From Roseateles sp. DAIF2 (GTDB lineage Bacteria; Pseudomonadota; Gammaproteobacteria; Burkholderiales; Burkholderiaceae_C), in contig NZ_CP049919.1 in assembly GCF_015624425.1 (NCBI RefSeq), positions 4,402,001 to 4,466,000 of the forward strand: DNA of 64,000 bases, written 5' to 3'. The position numbers were made by a program, and so were the translations under genes. Under the pieces are notes generated by a model that saw nothing but the letters and a program-made list of their open reading frames with translations, did no database searches and was not told where the DNA came from. Below, in pieces: positions 34,254 through 42,174 of the stretch; within the stretch, counting starts at the first letter, position 1; each line of letters begins with the position of its first letter.

Positions 34254-35014
34254 ATGACGAACAGCTGCTGCGCTACTCGCGCCACATCCTGCTGGACGAG
34301 ATCGGCATCGAGGGCCAGCAGACCCTGCTGCAAAGCCATGCGCTGATCATCGGCGCCGGCGGCCTCGGCTCGCCGGCCGCGCTGTACCTGGGCACGGCCG
34401 GTGTCGGCCGCCTGACCCTGGTCGACCATGATCAGGTGGACCTGACCAATCTGCAGCGCCAGATCGCGCACAGCCTGGCGCGGGTGGGCCGGCCCAAGGT
34501 CGAATCGGCCGCCGCGGCGATCGCGGCGCTGAACCCCGAGGTGCGGGTCGATGGCATCGCCGAGCGCGCCGACGCGGCCCTGCTGGACCGCCTGGTCGCC
34601 ACGGCCGACGTGGTGCTGGACTGCAGCGACAACTTCGCCACCCGCCAGGCGGTGAACCGCGCCTGCGTTGCCCATGCCCGGCCGCTGGTGGCCGGCGCGG
34701 CCCTGGGCTTCGATGCGCAGCTGAGCGTCTACGACAGCCGGCGCGCCGACGCCCCCTGCTATGCCTGCCTGTTCCCGCCCGATGCGCAGTACGAGGAGCA
34801 GCGCTGCGCGACGATGGGCGTGTTCGCGCCGCTGGTCGGCATCATCGGCAGCCTGCAGGCGGCCGAGGCGCTGAAGCTGCTGCTGGGCCTGCCGGGCCTG
34901 GTCGGGCGGCTGCAGATGCTGGAGGCGCGCCGGATGGAGTGGAGTGAAATCATCGTGCACAAGGACCCGGCCTGCCCGGTCTGTCACGCCAGAAAACTCG
35001 TGATGGCCGAATGA
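34250..35014 (+). CDS. moeB: Molybdopterin-synthase adenylyltransferase MoeB (HesA/MoeB/ThiF family)
   Basis: A 254-residue E1-like enzyme that adenylates the C-terminus of a ubiquitin-like sulfur carrier (MoaD or ThiS). The ATP loop is GAGGLGSPAALYLG (about 33-46), with DHDQVDLTNLQRQ and RVGRPKVESAAAAIAALNP following. Zinc-binding pairs are CYAC and CPVC. DCSDNFATRQAVNRAC and GVFAPLVGIIGSLQAAEALKLL are family landmarks. No rhodanese domain is attached. It starts inside the LysR stop codon (ATGA), an unusual operon partner. Confidence 0.87.
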   Translation: MNDEQLLRYSRHILLDEIGIEGQQTLLQSHALIIGAGGLGSPAALYLGTAGVGRLTLVDHDQVDLTNLQRQIAHSLARVGRPKVESAAAAIAALNPEVRVDGIAERADAALLDRLVATADVVLDCSDNFATRQAVNRACVAHARPLVAGAALGFDAQLSVYDSRRADAPCYACLFPPDAQYEEQRCATMGVFAPLVGIIGSLQAAEALKLLLGLPGLVGRLQMLEARRMEWSEIIVHKDPACPVCHARKLVMAE

Positions 35015-35125
35015 AATTCACCAATCAATGAAAACAACGCAAGAAAATTCCTCGCAGCCTTGCCTATGCTGCGGCCCGGGCCTCACGGCCCTCTTCTCGA
35101 CGCCCGCCCGAACCGCGGGCCCCTG

Positions 35126-36028
35126 ATGATGTTCAAGCGCCAACAGCCCCTTACCCGCAACTTCCCGACCGCCAAGGAATCCGCCCAGGTCCAGGCCGAG
35201 GCGGAGCCGCTGGGCAAATACGACGGCCCGGAAAGCGCCTATCGCCTGGCCTTCACCGACACCGACTTCCTGCTGCGCGAGGAGCTGCGCCCGGTGCGCA
35301 TGCAACTGGAGCTGCTGAAGCCGGAGATGGTCCAGCAGGAGCAGGATATCAAGGCCACCGTGGTGATCTTCGGCAGCGCCCGCATCCCCTCGGAGGACAA
35401 GGCGCGCGCCGGGCTGGCGCTGGCCCAGCAGAGCCAGGACCCAGCCGCGATCAAGCGCGCCGAGGTCCAGCTCAGCATGAGCCGCTACTACGAGGAGGCG
35501 CGCCGCTTCGCCGCCATCGTCACCCGGGCCTCGGCCGAGCGGGCCGAGCCGCTTTATGTGGTCACCGGCGGCGGCCCCGGCATCATGGAGGCCGGCAACC
35601 GCGGCGCCCATGAGGCCGGCGGTAAGAGCATCGGCCTGAACATCGTGCTGCCGCACGAACAGCACCCGAACCCCTACATCACGCCGGAGTTGTGCTTCCA
35701 GTTCCACTATTTCGGCCTGCGCAAGATGCATTTCCTGATGCGATCGGTCGCGCTGGTGTGCTTCCCGGGCGGCTTCGGCACCCTGGACGAGCTGTTCGAG
35801 ACCATGACCCTGATTCAGACCGGCAAATGCCGGCGCCGCCCGATCCTGCTGTTCGGGCGCGAGTTCTGGACCCGTCTGATCAATTTCGAACTGCTGATCG
35901 AGACCGGCATGATCAGCCCCGGCGACGAGCAGCTGTTCCATTTCGTCGAGAGTGCCGAAGAGGCCTGGGCCCTGCTCGAACGCGAATACGAGCAAGCCCA
36001 GGCCGGCCTGACCCGCAAGGACAAATGA
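35126..36028 (+). CDS. LOG family / Rossmann-fold nucleotide-binding protein
   Basis: A 300-residue protein from the ATG at 35126. Residues about 75-270 hold the LOG (lysine-decarboxylase-like) Rossmann fold with VVIFGSARI, VTGGGPGIMEAGNRGAHEAGG and PGGFGTLDELFETMTLIQTGK. The last two are the catalytic motifs of phosphoribohydrolases that release bases from nucleoside monophosphates. The N-terminal 70 residues are an extension seen in the larger bacterial subgroup. One base separates its stop from the arginase ATG, so they are probably cotranscribed. Confidence 0.85.
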   Translation: MMFKRQQPLTRNFPTAKESAQVQAEAEPLGKYDGPESAYRLAFTDTDFLLREELRPVRMQLELLKPEMVQQEQDIKATVVIFGSARIPSEDKARAGLALAQQSQDPAAIKRAEVQLSMSRYYEEARRFAAIVTRASAERAEPLYVVTGGGPGIMEAGNRGAHEAGGKSIGLNIVLPHEQHPNPYITPELCFQFHYFGLRKMHFLMRSVALVCFPGGFGTLDELFETMTLIQTGKCRRRPILLFGREFWTRLINFELLIETGMISPGDEQLFHFVESAEEAWALLEREYEQAQAGLTRKDK

Positions 36029-36029
36029 C

Positions 36030-36962
36030 ATGACCAGCAGCAGCACCGCCCATCGCGCCGTCTCCCTGATCGGCGCGCCCACCGACATCGGCGCCGGCGC
36101 CCGCGGCGCCAGCATGGGCCCGGAGGCCCTGCGCGTGGCCGGCCTCGGCGAGGCGCTGCAGGCGCGCGGGGTCGAGGTGCTGGACCGCGGCAACCTGGCC
36201 GGCCCGGCCAATCCCTGGTTGCCGCCGGTCGACGGCTACCGCCACCTGGACGAGGTGGTGGCCTGGAACCGCGCGGTGCATCAGGCGGTGCATGCCGAGC
36301 TGCAGCAGGGCCGCATGCCGATCCTGCTGGGCGGCGACCATTGCCTGGGCCTGGGCTCGATCTCGGCGGTGGCGCGCCATTGCCGCGAGACCGGCAAGAA
36401 GCTGCGCGTGCTGTGGCTGGACGCCCATGCCGACTTCAACACCAGCCAGCTGACCCCCAGCGGCAATATCCACGGCATGCCGGTGGCCTGCCTGTGCGGC
36501 CTGGGCCCCAAGGAGCTGGTCGAGATCGGCGGCCATGTGCCCGCGGTCAACCCGAAGTGGATCCGCCAGATCGGCATCCGCAGCGTCGACGAGGGCGAGA
36601 AGCGCCTGGTGCATGAGCAGGAGCTCGAGGTCTTCGACATGCGCTACATCGACGAGATGGGCATGCGCCACACGATGGAGCTGGCCCTGGCCACCTTGGA
36701 CGCCAACACCCATCTGCATGTCAGCTTCGACGTCGACTTCCTCGACCCCGAGATCGCCCCCGGCGTCGGCACCACCATCCCCGGCGGCCCGACCTACCGC
36801 GAGGCGCAGCTGTGCATGGAGATGATCGCCGACACCGGCCGGCTGGCCTCGCTGGACGTGATGGAGCTGAACCCGGCGCTGGACGTGCGCAACAAGACCG
36901 CGGTGCTGGCGGTGGACCTGATCGAGTCCTTGTTTGGCAAATCAACCCTGATGCGGAAGTAG
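36030..36962 (+). CDS. rocF: Arginase
   Basis: A 310-residue ureohydrolase converting arginine to ornithine and urea. All manganese-binding motifs are present: GGDHCLG (near 105), DAHADFNT (near 134) and SFDVDFLDP (near 232), plus the arginase-type segment SGNIHGMPVA that separates it from agmatinases. The protein is cytosolic and usually a trimer or hexamer. It follows the LOG gene by one base. Confidence 0.92.
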   Translation: MTSSSTAHRAVSLIGAPTDIGAGARGASMGPEALRVAGLGEALQARGVEVLDRGNLAGPANPWLPPVDGYRHLDEVVAWNRAVHQAVHAELQQGRMPILLGGDHCLGLGSISAVARHCRETGKKLRVLWLDAHADFNTSQLTPSGNIHGMPVACLCGLGPKELVEIGGHVPAVNPKWIRQIGIRSVDEGEKRLVHEQELEVFDMRYIDEMGMRHTMELALATLDANTHLHVSFDVDFLDPEIAPGVGTTIPGGPTYREAQLCMEMIADTGRLASLDVMELNPALDVRNKTAVLAVDLIESLFGKSTLMRK

Positions 36963-37198
36963 GCTCCCGGGCCACCGGTTTAGGGGCTCCCCACCAAAGA
37001 GGGTGCCCCGCTTGTGCGGTCCATCACGCGCGGACAAGCCCGCCCTGATGTCCAATAGCGTCCGACACAGGGAAACCGCCATGCGATGGCCTCACACAAT
37101 GGGGACACCGACATGCAGACAGAGGCTCCGCGACGGCAATGCCATTGGCCGCTGCGTGCACCGCCCGCGAGATGCGAGACGATGGCACCGAGCCTTTC

Positions 37199-37732
37199 AT
37201 GACCCGTTCCTGCCTGACTCCTGACCCGATCCGGGTCGCCCGTACCGCACTGCACCGCCTTGTTCTGGGAACCCTGCTCGGGCTGGCCGCCGCTTCCGCC
37301 GCCCAGGCCACCAGCTTCCAGGTCGGCGCCACCATCCTGGTCTCCTGCACCGTCTCCGGCACCGCGCTGAGCTTCGGCGGCAGCGTCGACCCGCTGCTGG
37401 CCAGCGGCCCGGTCGATGCCAGCGCCGCGCTGGCCGTGGTCTGCACCAACACCACGCCCTACACCCTGGCCCTGAATGCCGGCGTCAACGCTGGCGGCGG
37501 TGCCAACTTCGGCGCCCGCACGCTGAAGCACAGCAACGGCAGCGCCGCCCTGCCCTACCAGCTCTACCTGGACGCCGGCCGCAGCAAGGTCTGGGGCGAT
37601 GGCGCCAACGCCTACAGCGGCACCGGCACCGGCAACGCCCAGAGCGTGACGATCTACGGCCGCCTGCCCTCGCTGGCCGGCGCCGTGCCGGGCAACTACA
37701 GCGACACCGTCACCGTCACGGTCAGCTACTGA
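37199..37732 (+). CDS. Csu/SCPU-domain secreted fimbrial-type protein
   Basis: A 177-residue secreted protein from the ATG at 37199. A signal peptide (LVLGTLLGLAAASAAQA) is followed by a spore-coat-U / CsuA-B type beta-sandwich: FQVGATILVSCTVSG, VVCTNTTPYTLALNAG, GTGNAQSVTIYGRLP and the terminal donor-strand type ending DTVTVTVSY. Conserved Cys residues (in VSCTVSG and VVCTN) would form a disulfide. Such proteins are subunits of chaperone-usher pili, but no usher or chaperone is nearby. The leader of about 235 bases may be structured. Its stop overlaps convergent panE by seven bases. Confidence 0.8.
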   Translation: MTRSCLTPDPIRVARTALHRLVLGTLLGLAAASAAQATSFQVGATILVSCTVSGTALSFGGSVDPLLASGPVDASAALAVVCTNTTPYTLALNAGVNAGGGANFGARTLKHSNGSAALPYQLYLDAGRSKVWGDGANAYSGTGTGNAQSVTIYGRLPSLAGAVPGNYSDTVTVTVSY

Positions 37733-38628
37733 GCTGCTGAGCCACCTGCCTGCTCGGCCAGTTTGACCAGCGTGTGCAGCACGCGGTTGGCCGGCGTCGG
37801 CACGCCCAGCGCCGCGCCGCGCCGCAGCACCAGGCCGTTCAGATGGTCGATCTCGGTCGGCTTGCCGCGCATCAGGTCCTGCGCGGTGGAGGAATACTGG
37901 CCCGGCATCGTGCGCGCCAGACCGCGCACCGCGCTCAGCGGCTCGCCCGGTACGTCGACGCCCTCGGCACGCGCCACCGCCAGGCATTCGGCCACCAGAT
38001 CCTGCATCACCGCATCGACCCCGGCGCGCTGCACCAGCTCGCCATAGGGCAGGCGCGCCAGCGCCGAGAGTGCGTTGTAGGCGCAATTCAGGATCAGCTT
38101 GGCCCAGAGGGCACCACGCACATTGTCGGAAACCTCGGTCGGCACGCCGGCCGCGGCCAGCAGCGGCGCCACGCCCGCGGCCACCGGCTCGACCACCAGC
38201 TCGCCGCGGCCATGGTGCTTCAGATGGCCCGGGCCGGCCATCTCGGTCGCCACATAGACCACCGCGGCCGACACCGGCTGCCCCGGCAGCGCGGCGCGCA
38301 GGCGGTCCGCGTTGTCGACCCCGTTCTGCAGGCTCAGCAGCAGCGCGCCCGGCGCCAGATGCGGCCGAAGCTGGGCCGCGGCGGCCTCGGTGTCGGTGGA
38401 CTTGACGCAGAACAGCAGCAACTCCGCGCCGGCCGCCGCCGCGGCCTCGGTGCTGGCGGCCAGCGCCAGGCGCTCGTCGAAGCGCTGGGTCTGCAGGCGC
38501 AGCCCCTCGCGCCGCACCGCCTCGACATGGGCCGGCCGGCCGATCAGCACCACCTCATGCCCCGCCCGCGCCAGCATGCCGCCGTAATAGCAGCCCACCG
38601 CGCCCGCACCCATCACTGCGACCTTCAT
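37726..38628 (-). CDS. panE: 2-dehydropantoate 2-reductase
   Basis: A 300-residue NADPH-dependent ketopantoate reductase of pantothenate synthesis. The Rossmann loop is VMGAGAVGCYYGGMLARAGH at the N-terminus, the NADP region has LLFCVKSTDTEAAA and SLQNGVDNADRL, and the C-terminal domain has WAKLILNCAYNALSAL (catalytic Lys and Asn) and GKPTEIDHLNGLVLRRG. An AGGAGG ribosome site sits seven bases before the ATG at 38628. Paralogues of this family can act on other keto acids, so the substrate is inferred. Confidence 0.88.
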   Translation of the reverse strand: MKVAVMGAGAVGCYYGGMLARAGHEVVLIGRPAHVEAVRREGLRLQTQRFDERLALAASTEAAAAAGAELLLFCVKSTDTEAAAAQLRPHLAPGALLLSLQNGVDNADRLRAALPGQPVSAAVVYVATEMAGPGHLKHHGRGELVVEPVAAGVAPLLAAAGVPTEVSDNVRGALWAKLILNCAYNALSALARLPYGELVQRAGVDAVMQDLVAECLAVARAEGVDVPGEPLSAVRGLARTMPGQYSSTAQDLMRGKPTEIDHLNGLVLRRGAALGVPTPANRVLHTLVKLAEQAGGSAAQ

Positions 38629-38695
38629 CTGGAACCTCCTTCCGGTTCGCCGGCAGTCTCGCATGCCGGCGCCCGCCGTGCCGGAGGTCCGGAAA

Positions 38696-39673
38696 TCAGG
38701 GCAGGCTCAGCTGCTCCTGCTCGTCGATGCGGACATGGCGGATCTCCCCGCCCTCGAAGGCATAGGCCAGGCTCAGGGTCTTGCGCCGCCCCGGCGCCGG
38801 GTCGGTGCCCGCCAGCGCGTTGTCCACCCGCACCTGCAGGCGGTTGCGCCAGATCCGCTCGCGCAGCCGCTCGCTGATGTCCACGCTGTTGGCGCCGCTC
38901 TCGCCGTAACGCGCGCTGATGATCAGCAGACGGCCGGGCCGCGCCGGCTCGGTGGGGTCGATCCCGCCACCCCAGTCGCCGCGCCGCCAGCCGACGAAGC
39001 GGGCGCCATCGACCTGCTCGCCCTCGCGGTACTCGAACACGCGCGAGTCGCCATCGGGTTCGCGCGCCGTGATGCGCAGGGTCTTGAGCTGGCCCGGATC
39101 CGGGTCCTGCCCGAAGAGCGCATTGCCGACCCGGAAACGGCCATCGCCGCGCGCCAGTTCACGCAGGCGCTCGCTGACGTCGACGCTGCGCTGCGCCGTG
39201 CCATAGGTGGCCTTCAGGATGCGGTAGCGGCCCGCATCGTCACCGTCGTCGGGACCGGGCTTGTGCTCGTCGTCCTCGTCGGACCAGCCGCCCTGCCAGT
39301 CGGGCCGCCAGCCCGAGGGCCGGCCGCCCCAGTCGCCGCGCCGCCAGCCGCTGAAACGGCCGCCGTCCAGATAGGCGTACTCGGCATATTCGAAGATGCC
39401 GCGCTCGCCGTCCGGCCCGGTGGCATAGATGCGCAGCGACTTGCGCCGCCCGGGGTCGGGATCGACCCCGAACAGCCCATTGCCCAGGCGCACGCGCTGG
39501 TCGCGCCGGGCCAGCTCGCGCAGGCGTTCGGTGACGTCGACATGGTGTCGGGCGGTGCCGTAGCGCGCATGCAGGATGCGGTAGTCGCCCTCGTCGCCCC
39601 AGTCGCGCCCGGCCTGGACCGGGCCGGCCATGAAGCTCAGCGCCGCCACCAGCAGCATCGCCCATCGTTTCAT
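38696..39673 (-). CDS. Secreted protein with three tandem DUF3395-like repeats
   Basis: A 325-residue exported protein (ATG at 39673; signal peptide MKRWAMLLVAALSFMAGPVQA). Three tandem units of 75-100 residues each have the pattern Y-R-I-L-x-A-x-YG, then VDVTERLRELARRD, a G/D-N-x-LFG-DPDPG-R-K-L-x-I core and an acidic strand. Units 1 and 2 end with the same FxGWRRGDWGG; unit 3 ends in RIDEQEQLSLP. The pattern resembles DUF3395, the C-terminal domain of DNAJC11-like proteins. An acidic linker (WSDEDDEHKPGPDDGDD) separates units 1 and 2. Function unknown. Confidence 0.7.
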   Translation of the reverse strand: MKRWAMLLVAALSFMAGPVQAGRDWGDEGDYRILHARYGTARHHVDVTERLRELARRDQRVRLGNGLFGVDPDPGRRKSLRIYATGPDGERGIFEYAEYAYLDGGRFSGWRRGDWGGRPSGWRPDWQGGWSDEDDEHKPGPDDGDDAGRYRILKATYGTAQRSVDVSERLRELARGDGRFRVGNALFGQDPDPGQLKTLRITAREPDGDSRVFEYREGEQVDGARFVGWRRGDWGGGIDPTEPARPGRLLIISARYGESGANSVDISERLRERIWRNRLQVRVDNALAGTDPAPGRRKTLSLAYAFEGGEIRHVRIDEQEQLSLP

Positions 39674-39778
39674 CACGGATCCCAAATCAGCCTCCCTACT
39701 TGCCGGATCGATGCAGGCGCAACGCCGCCGGGCCGACCCGGGTTGGCGGCCACGGCTTCATCCTTGTTTGCGTTTGTG

Positions 39779-40615
39779 TCAGGCGCTGACGATCCAGCCC
39801 TCGATCGGGTCCAGCGTCGCCGGCAGGCCATGCCCCTCCTGGCCCGCCGCCCAGCCGGCCTGCAGCAGGCACAGCACCGCATCGAGCCGGTCGCCTGCGG
39901 CATCGGCCACCAGCGCGTCGCGCTGCGCGTGGCTGAGCTTCAGGCGCAGGCCCAGGCGGCTGCGGCCCTGCTCCAGGCCTTCCACCAGGTCCTTGCGCGC
40001 GATCAGCCGGGCCTCGTCCTGCTTGGCCCGGTCGTCGCTCTTGTAGCTGCGCCGCCCGATCAGCTCGCGCGCCAGCAGGCCCGGATAGGCCTCCAGCGCG
40101 ACGCGCTGCGGGTCACCTTCGTGCAAACCCGGCAGATGCACGCCGGCCGCCAGCAGGCGCGGCGCGCCGGCATGCAGCATGTAAGCCACCGGCGGGTTGA
40201 CCCATTTCATCGAGGGCGAGGCGCCGGCCGGGCCGTCGCAGGCGCGGTGCGCGAACTTGGCCCCAGCCGGCCGCGCGGCGCAGAAGGCGGCGAATTCGTC
40301 GCGGATCTGCGCGCGCGTCAGGCCGGCGTAGTGGTCGATCAGCGCATCCCAGCGCTGCGGCCAGCCGAGCGCCAGCACCAGCTCGCGCGGCAGCCCGAAG
40401 GGGAAGTCGCAGCCCGCCAGCCAGGGGCCGGGCCGCTGCAGCAGGGCCTCGAAACCGGCCAGCTCGGGCAGTTCCTCCAGCCGCTCCAGCAGCAAGACCT
40501 GGCCCCGGCGCCGGCCATGGGCCACGGTGATCGGCTTGCGGCGGGTCGGCGCGCTGCTGAAGTCAATGCCGATCAACCGCAGGTCGGGAAATGTTTCGCT
40601 CGGGCTAGAGTGCAT
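39779..40615 (-). CDS. DUF429 family protein (RNase H-like fold)
   Basis: A 278-residue protein read from the ATG at 40615. DUF429 landmarks are IGIDFSSAPTRRKPI at the start, LAGCDFPFGLPRELVLALGW, and VALEAYPGLLARELIGRRSYK with the C-terminal GDRLDAVLCLLQAGWA. The acidic residues in GIDFSSA, GCDFPFG, EAYP and DRLDA suggest a metal-dependent nuclease-like active site. The biological role is unknown. The divergent S10 peptidase ATG is only 29 bases away, so promoters must overlap coding sequence. Confidence 0.78.
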   Translation of the reverse strand: MHSSPSETFPDLRLIGIDFSSAPTRRKPITVAHGRRRGQVLLLERLEELPELAGFEALLQRPGPWLAGCDFPFGLPRELVLALGWPQRWDALIDHYAGLTRAQIRDEFAAFCAARPAGAKFAHRACDGPAGASPSMKWVNPPVAYMLHAGAPRLLAAGVHLPGLHEGDPQRVALEAYPGLLARELIGRRSYKSDDRAKQDEARLIARKDLVEGLEQGRSRLGLRLKLSHAQRDALVADAAGDRLDAVLCLLQAGWAAGQEGHGLPATLDPIEGWIVSA

Positions 40616-40644
40616 GCACGCACTGTATCGGGGAGGCATGCCAG

Positions 40645-42123
40645 ATGAGCCAGGACGACAAAGCCGTCGAGACCAAGATCGAGGAGACCTGCGTCGAACG
40701 CCTGGTCGTCACCGAACACCAGCTGCAGCTGGCCGACGGGCGCCGGCTCGACTATGTGGCCACCTGCGGCACCCTGCCGCTGCGCGAGCTGGAGCTGGAG
40801 GACGGCAAGCACAAGGGCGAGAAGACGCGCGCCGGCGTGTTCTTCATCGCCTATGCGGCCAAGGACCGGCCGGCCGGCGAGCGCCCGATCTGCTTCAGCT
40901 TCAACGGCGGGCCGGGCTCGTCCAGCGTCTGGCTGCATCTGGGCATCCTCGGGCCGCAGCGCGTGCTGACCGACGAGATGGGCCATTGCGGCACGCCGCC
41001 CTATGCGCTGGGCGAGAACGAGTTCAGCCTGCTGGCCGAGGCCGACCTGGTCTTCATCGACCCGGTCGGCACCGGCCATTCGCGCATGGCCAGCGGCGAG
41101 AAGGCCGCCGAGTTCCACGACTATCAGCGCGACCTGGACGCGGTGGGCGAGTTCATCCGCCTCTACCTGACGCGCTGGATCCGCTGGGCCAGCCCCAAGT
41201 ACCTGATCGGCGAGAGCTACGGCACCACGCGCGCCGCCGGCCTGGCGCGCCATCTGCAGGAAAAGCACGATGTGCATCTGAACGGGCTGATGCTGGTCTC
41301 GCTGGCGCTGGACTTCCAGACCCTGTCCTTCGATCCCGGCAACGAGCTGCCCTACCCGCTCTACCTGCCCACCTACGCCGCCACCGCCTGGTACCACCGG
41401 GCCCTGGCGCCGGCCCAGCAGGACAAGAGCCTGGCCCAGCTGGTGCGCGAGGCCGAGGACTTCGCCAACGGCGACTACTGGCTGGCCCTGATGCAGGGCG
41501 CGCGCCTGGGCGACGCGGCGCGGCGCGAGATCGCCGCGCGCATGGCCGCGCTGACCGGGATCTCGGCCAAATACCTGCTGCGCTGCGACCTGCGGCCCAC
41601 CGAGTTCCGCTTTTTCAAGGAGCTGCTGCGCGAGCGCGGCCAGACCGTCGGCCGGCTCGACAGCCGCTTCCTCGGCCTGGACCGCGACGACGCCGGCGAG
41701 CACCCCGAGGAGGACGCCGGCATGAACAACCTGGTCGGCGCCTATGCGGCCGGCATCAACCGGGTGCTGCGCGAGCGCCTGGGCTGGACCAGCGACCAGG
41801 CCTATCTGGTGCATGCGCCGCTGTGGAAGACCTGGTCCTGGAAGGGTCACGAGAACAAGTACCTCAGCGTCGGCGACAGCCTGCGCCGCGCGCTGCAGGC
41901 GAACCCGGCGATGCGGGTCTATGTGGCCAGCGGCTATTACGACCTGGCCACGCCGCATGCCGCGGGCGATTACACCCTGGCACATCTGGGGCTGCGCGAG
42001 CCGCTGCGCCAGCGCCTGCGGGTCAGCTACTTCGAGGCCGGCCACATGATGTACATCCACCGGCCCTCGCTGGAGCGCATGGCGGCCGAGCTGCGCGAGT
42101 TCGTGCGCGGCACAAGCGCTTGA
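40645..42123 (+). CDS. S10 family serine carboxypeptidase-like protein, no signal peptide
   Basis: A 492-residue peptidase. The oxyanion segment is FNGGPGSSSVWLHLG, the nucleophile Ser191 lies in GESYGTTRAAGL, Asp433 in SGYYDLATP and His467 in EAGHMMYIH, so the triad is complete. S10 enzymes remove C-terminal residues at acid pH in eukaryotic vacuoles. This bacterial form starts with a charged segment (MSQDDKAVETKIEE) and lacks a signal peptide, suggesting cytosolic location. GGGAGG lies eight bases before the ATG. A diguanylate cyclase gene follows 51 bases later. Confidence 0.88.
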   Translation: MSQDDKAVETKIEETCVERLVVTEHQLQLADGRRLDYVATCGTLPLRELELEDGKHKGEKTRAGVFFIAYAAKDRPAGERPICFSFNGGPGSSSVWLHLGILGPQRVLTDEMGHCGTPPYALGENEFSLLAEADLVFIDPVGTGHSRMASGEKAAEFHDYQRDLDAVGEFIRLYLTRWIRWASPKYLIGESYGTTRAAGLARHLQEKHDVHLNGLMLVSLALDFQTLSFDPGNELPYPLYLPTYAATAWYHRALAPAQQDKSLAQLVREAEDFANGDYWLALMQGARLGDAARREIAARMAALTGISAKYLLRCDLRPTEFRFFKELLRERGQTVGRLDSRFLGLDRDDAGEHPEEDAGMNNLVGAYAAGINRVLRERLGWTSDQAYLVHAPLWKTWSWKGHENKYLSVGDSLRRALQANPAMRVYVASGYYDLATPHAAGDYTLAHLGLREPLRQRLRVSYFEAGHMMYIHRPSLERMAAELREFVRGTSA

Positions 42124-42174
42124 CGCCCACGCGGACGCAGGTGAAGCTGGCCGCCGCTGCGAAAAAATCGCCCG

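Noticed and set aside
36963..37198. Cyclic-di-GMP class I riboswitch before the SCPU gene
   Set aside because: Some GAAACC-hairpin resemblance is present, but the GGGACGCAAAGCC segment and receptor helices are missing.
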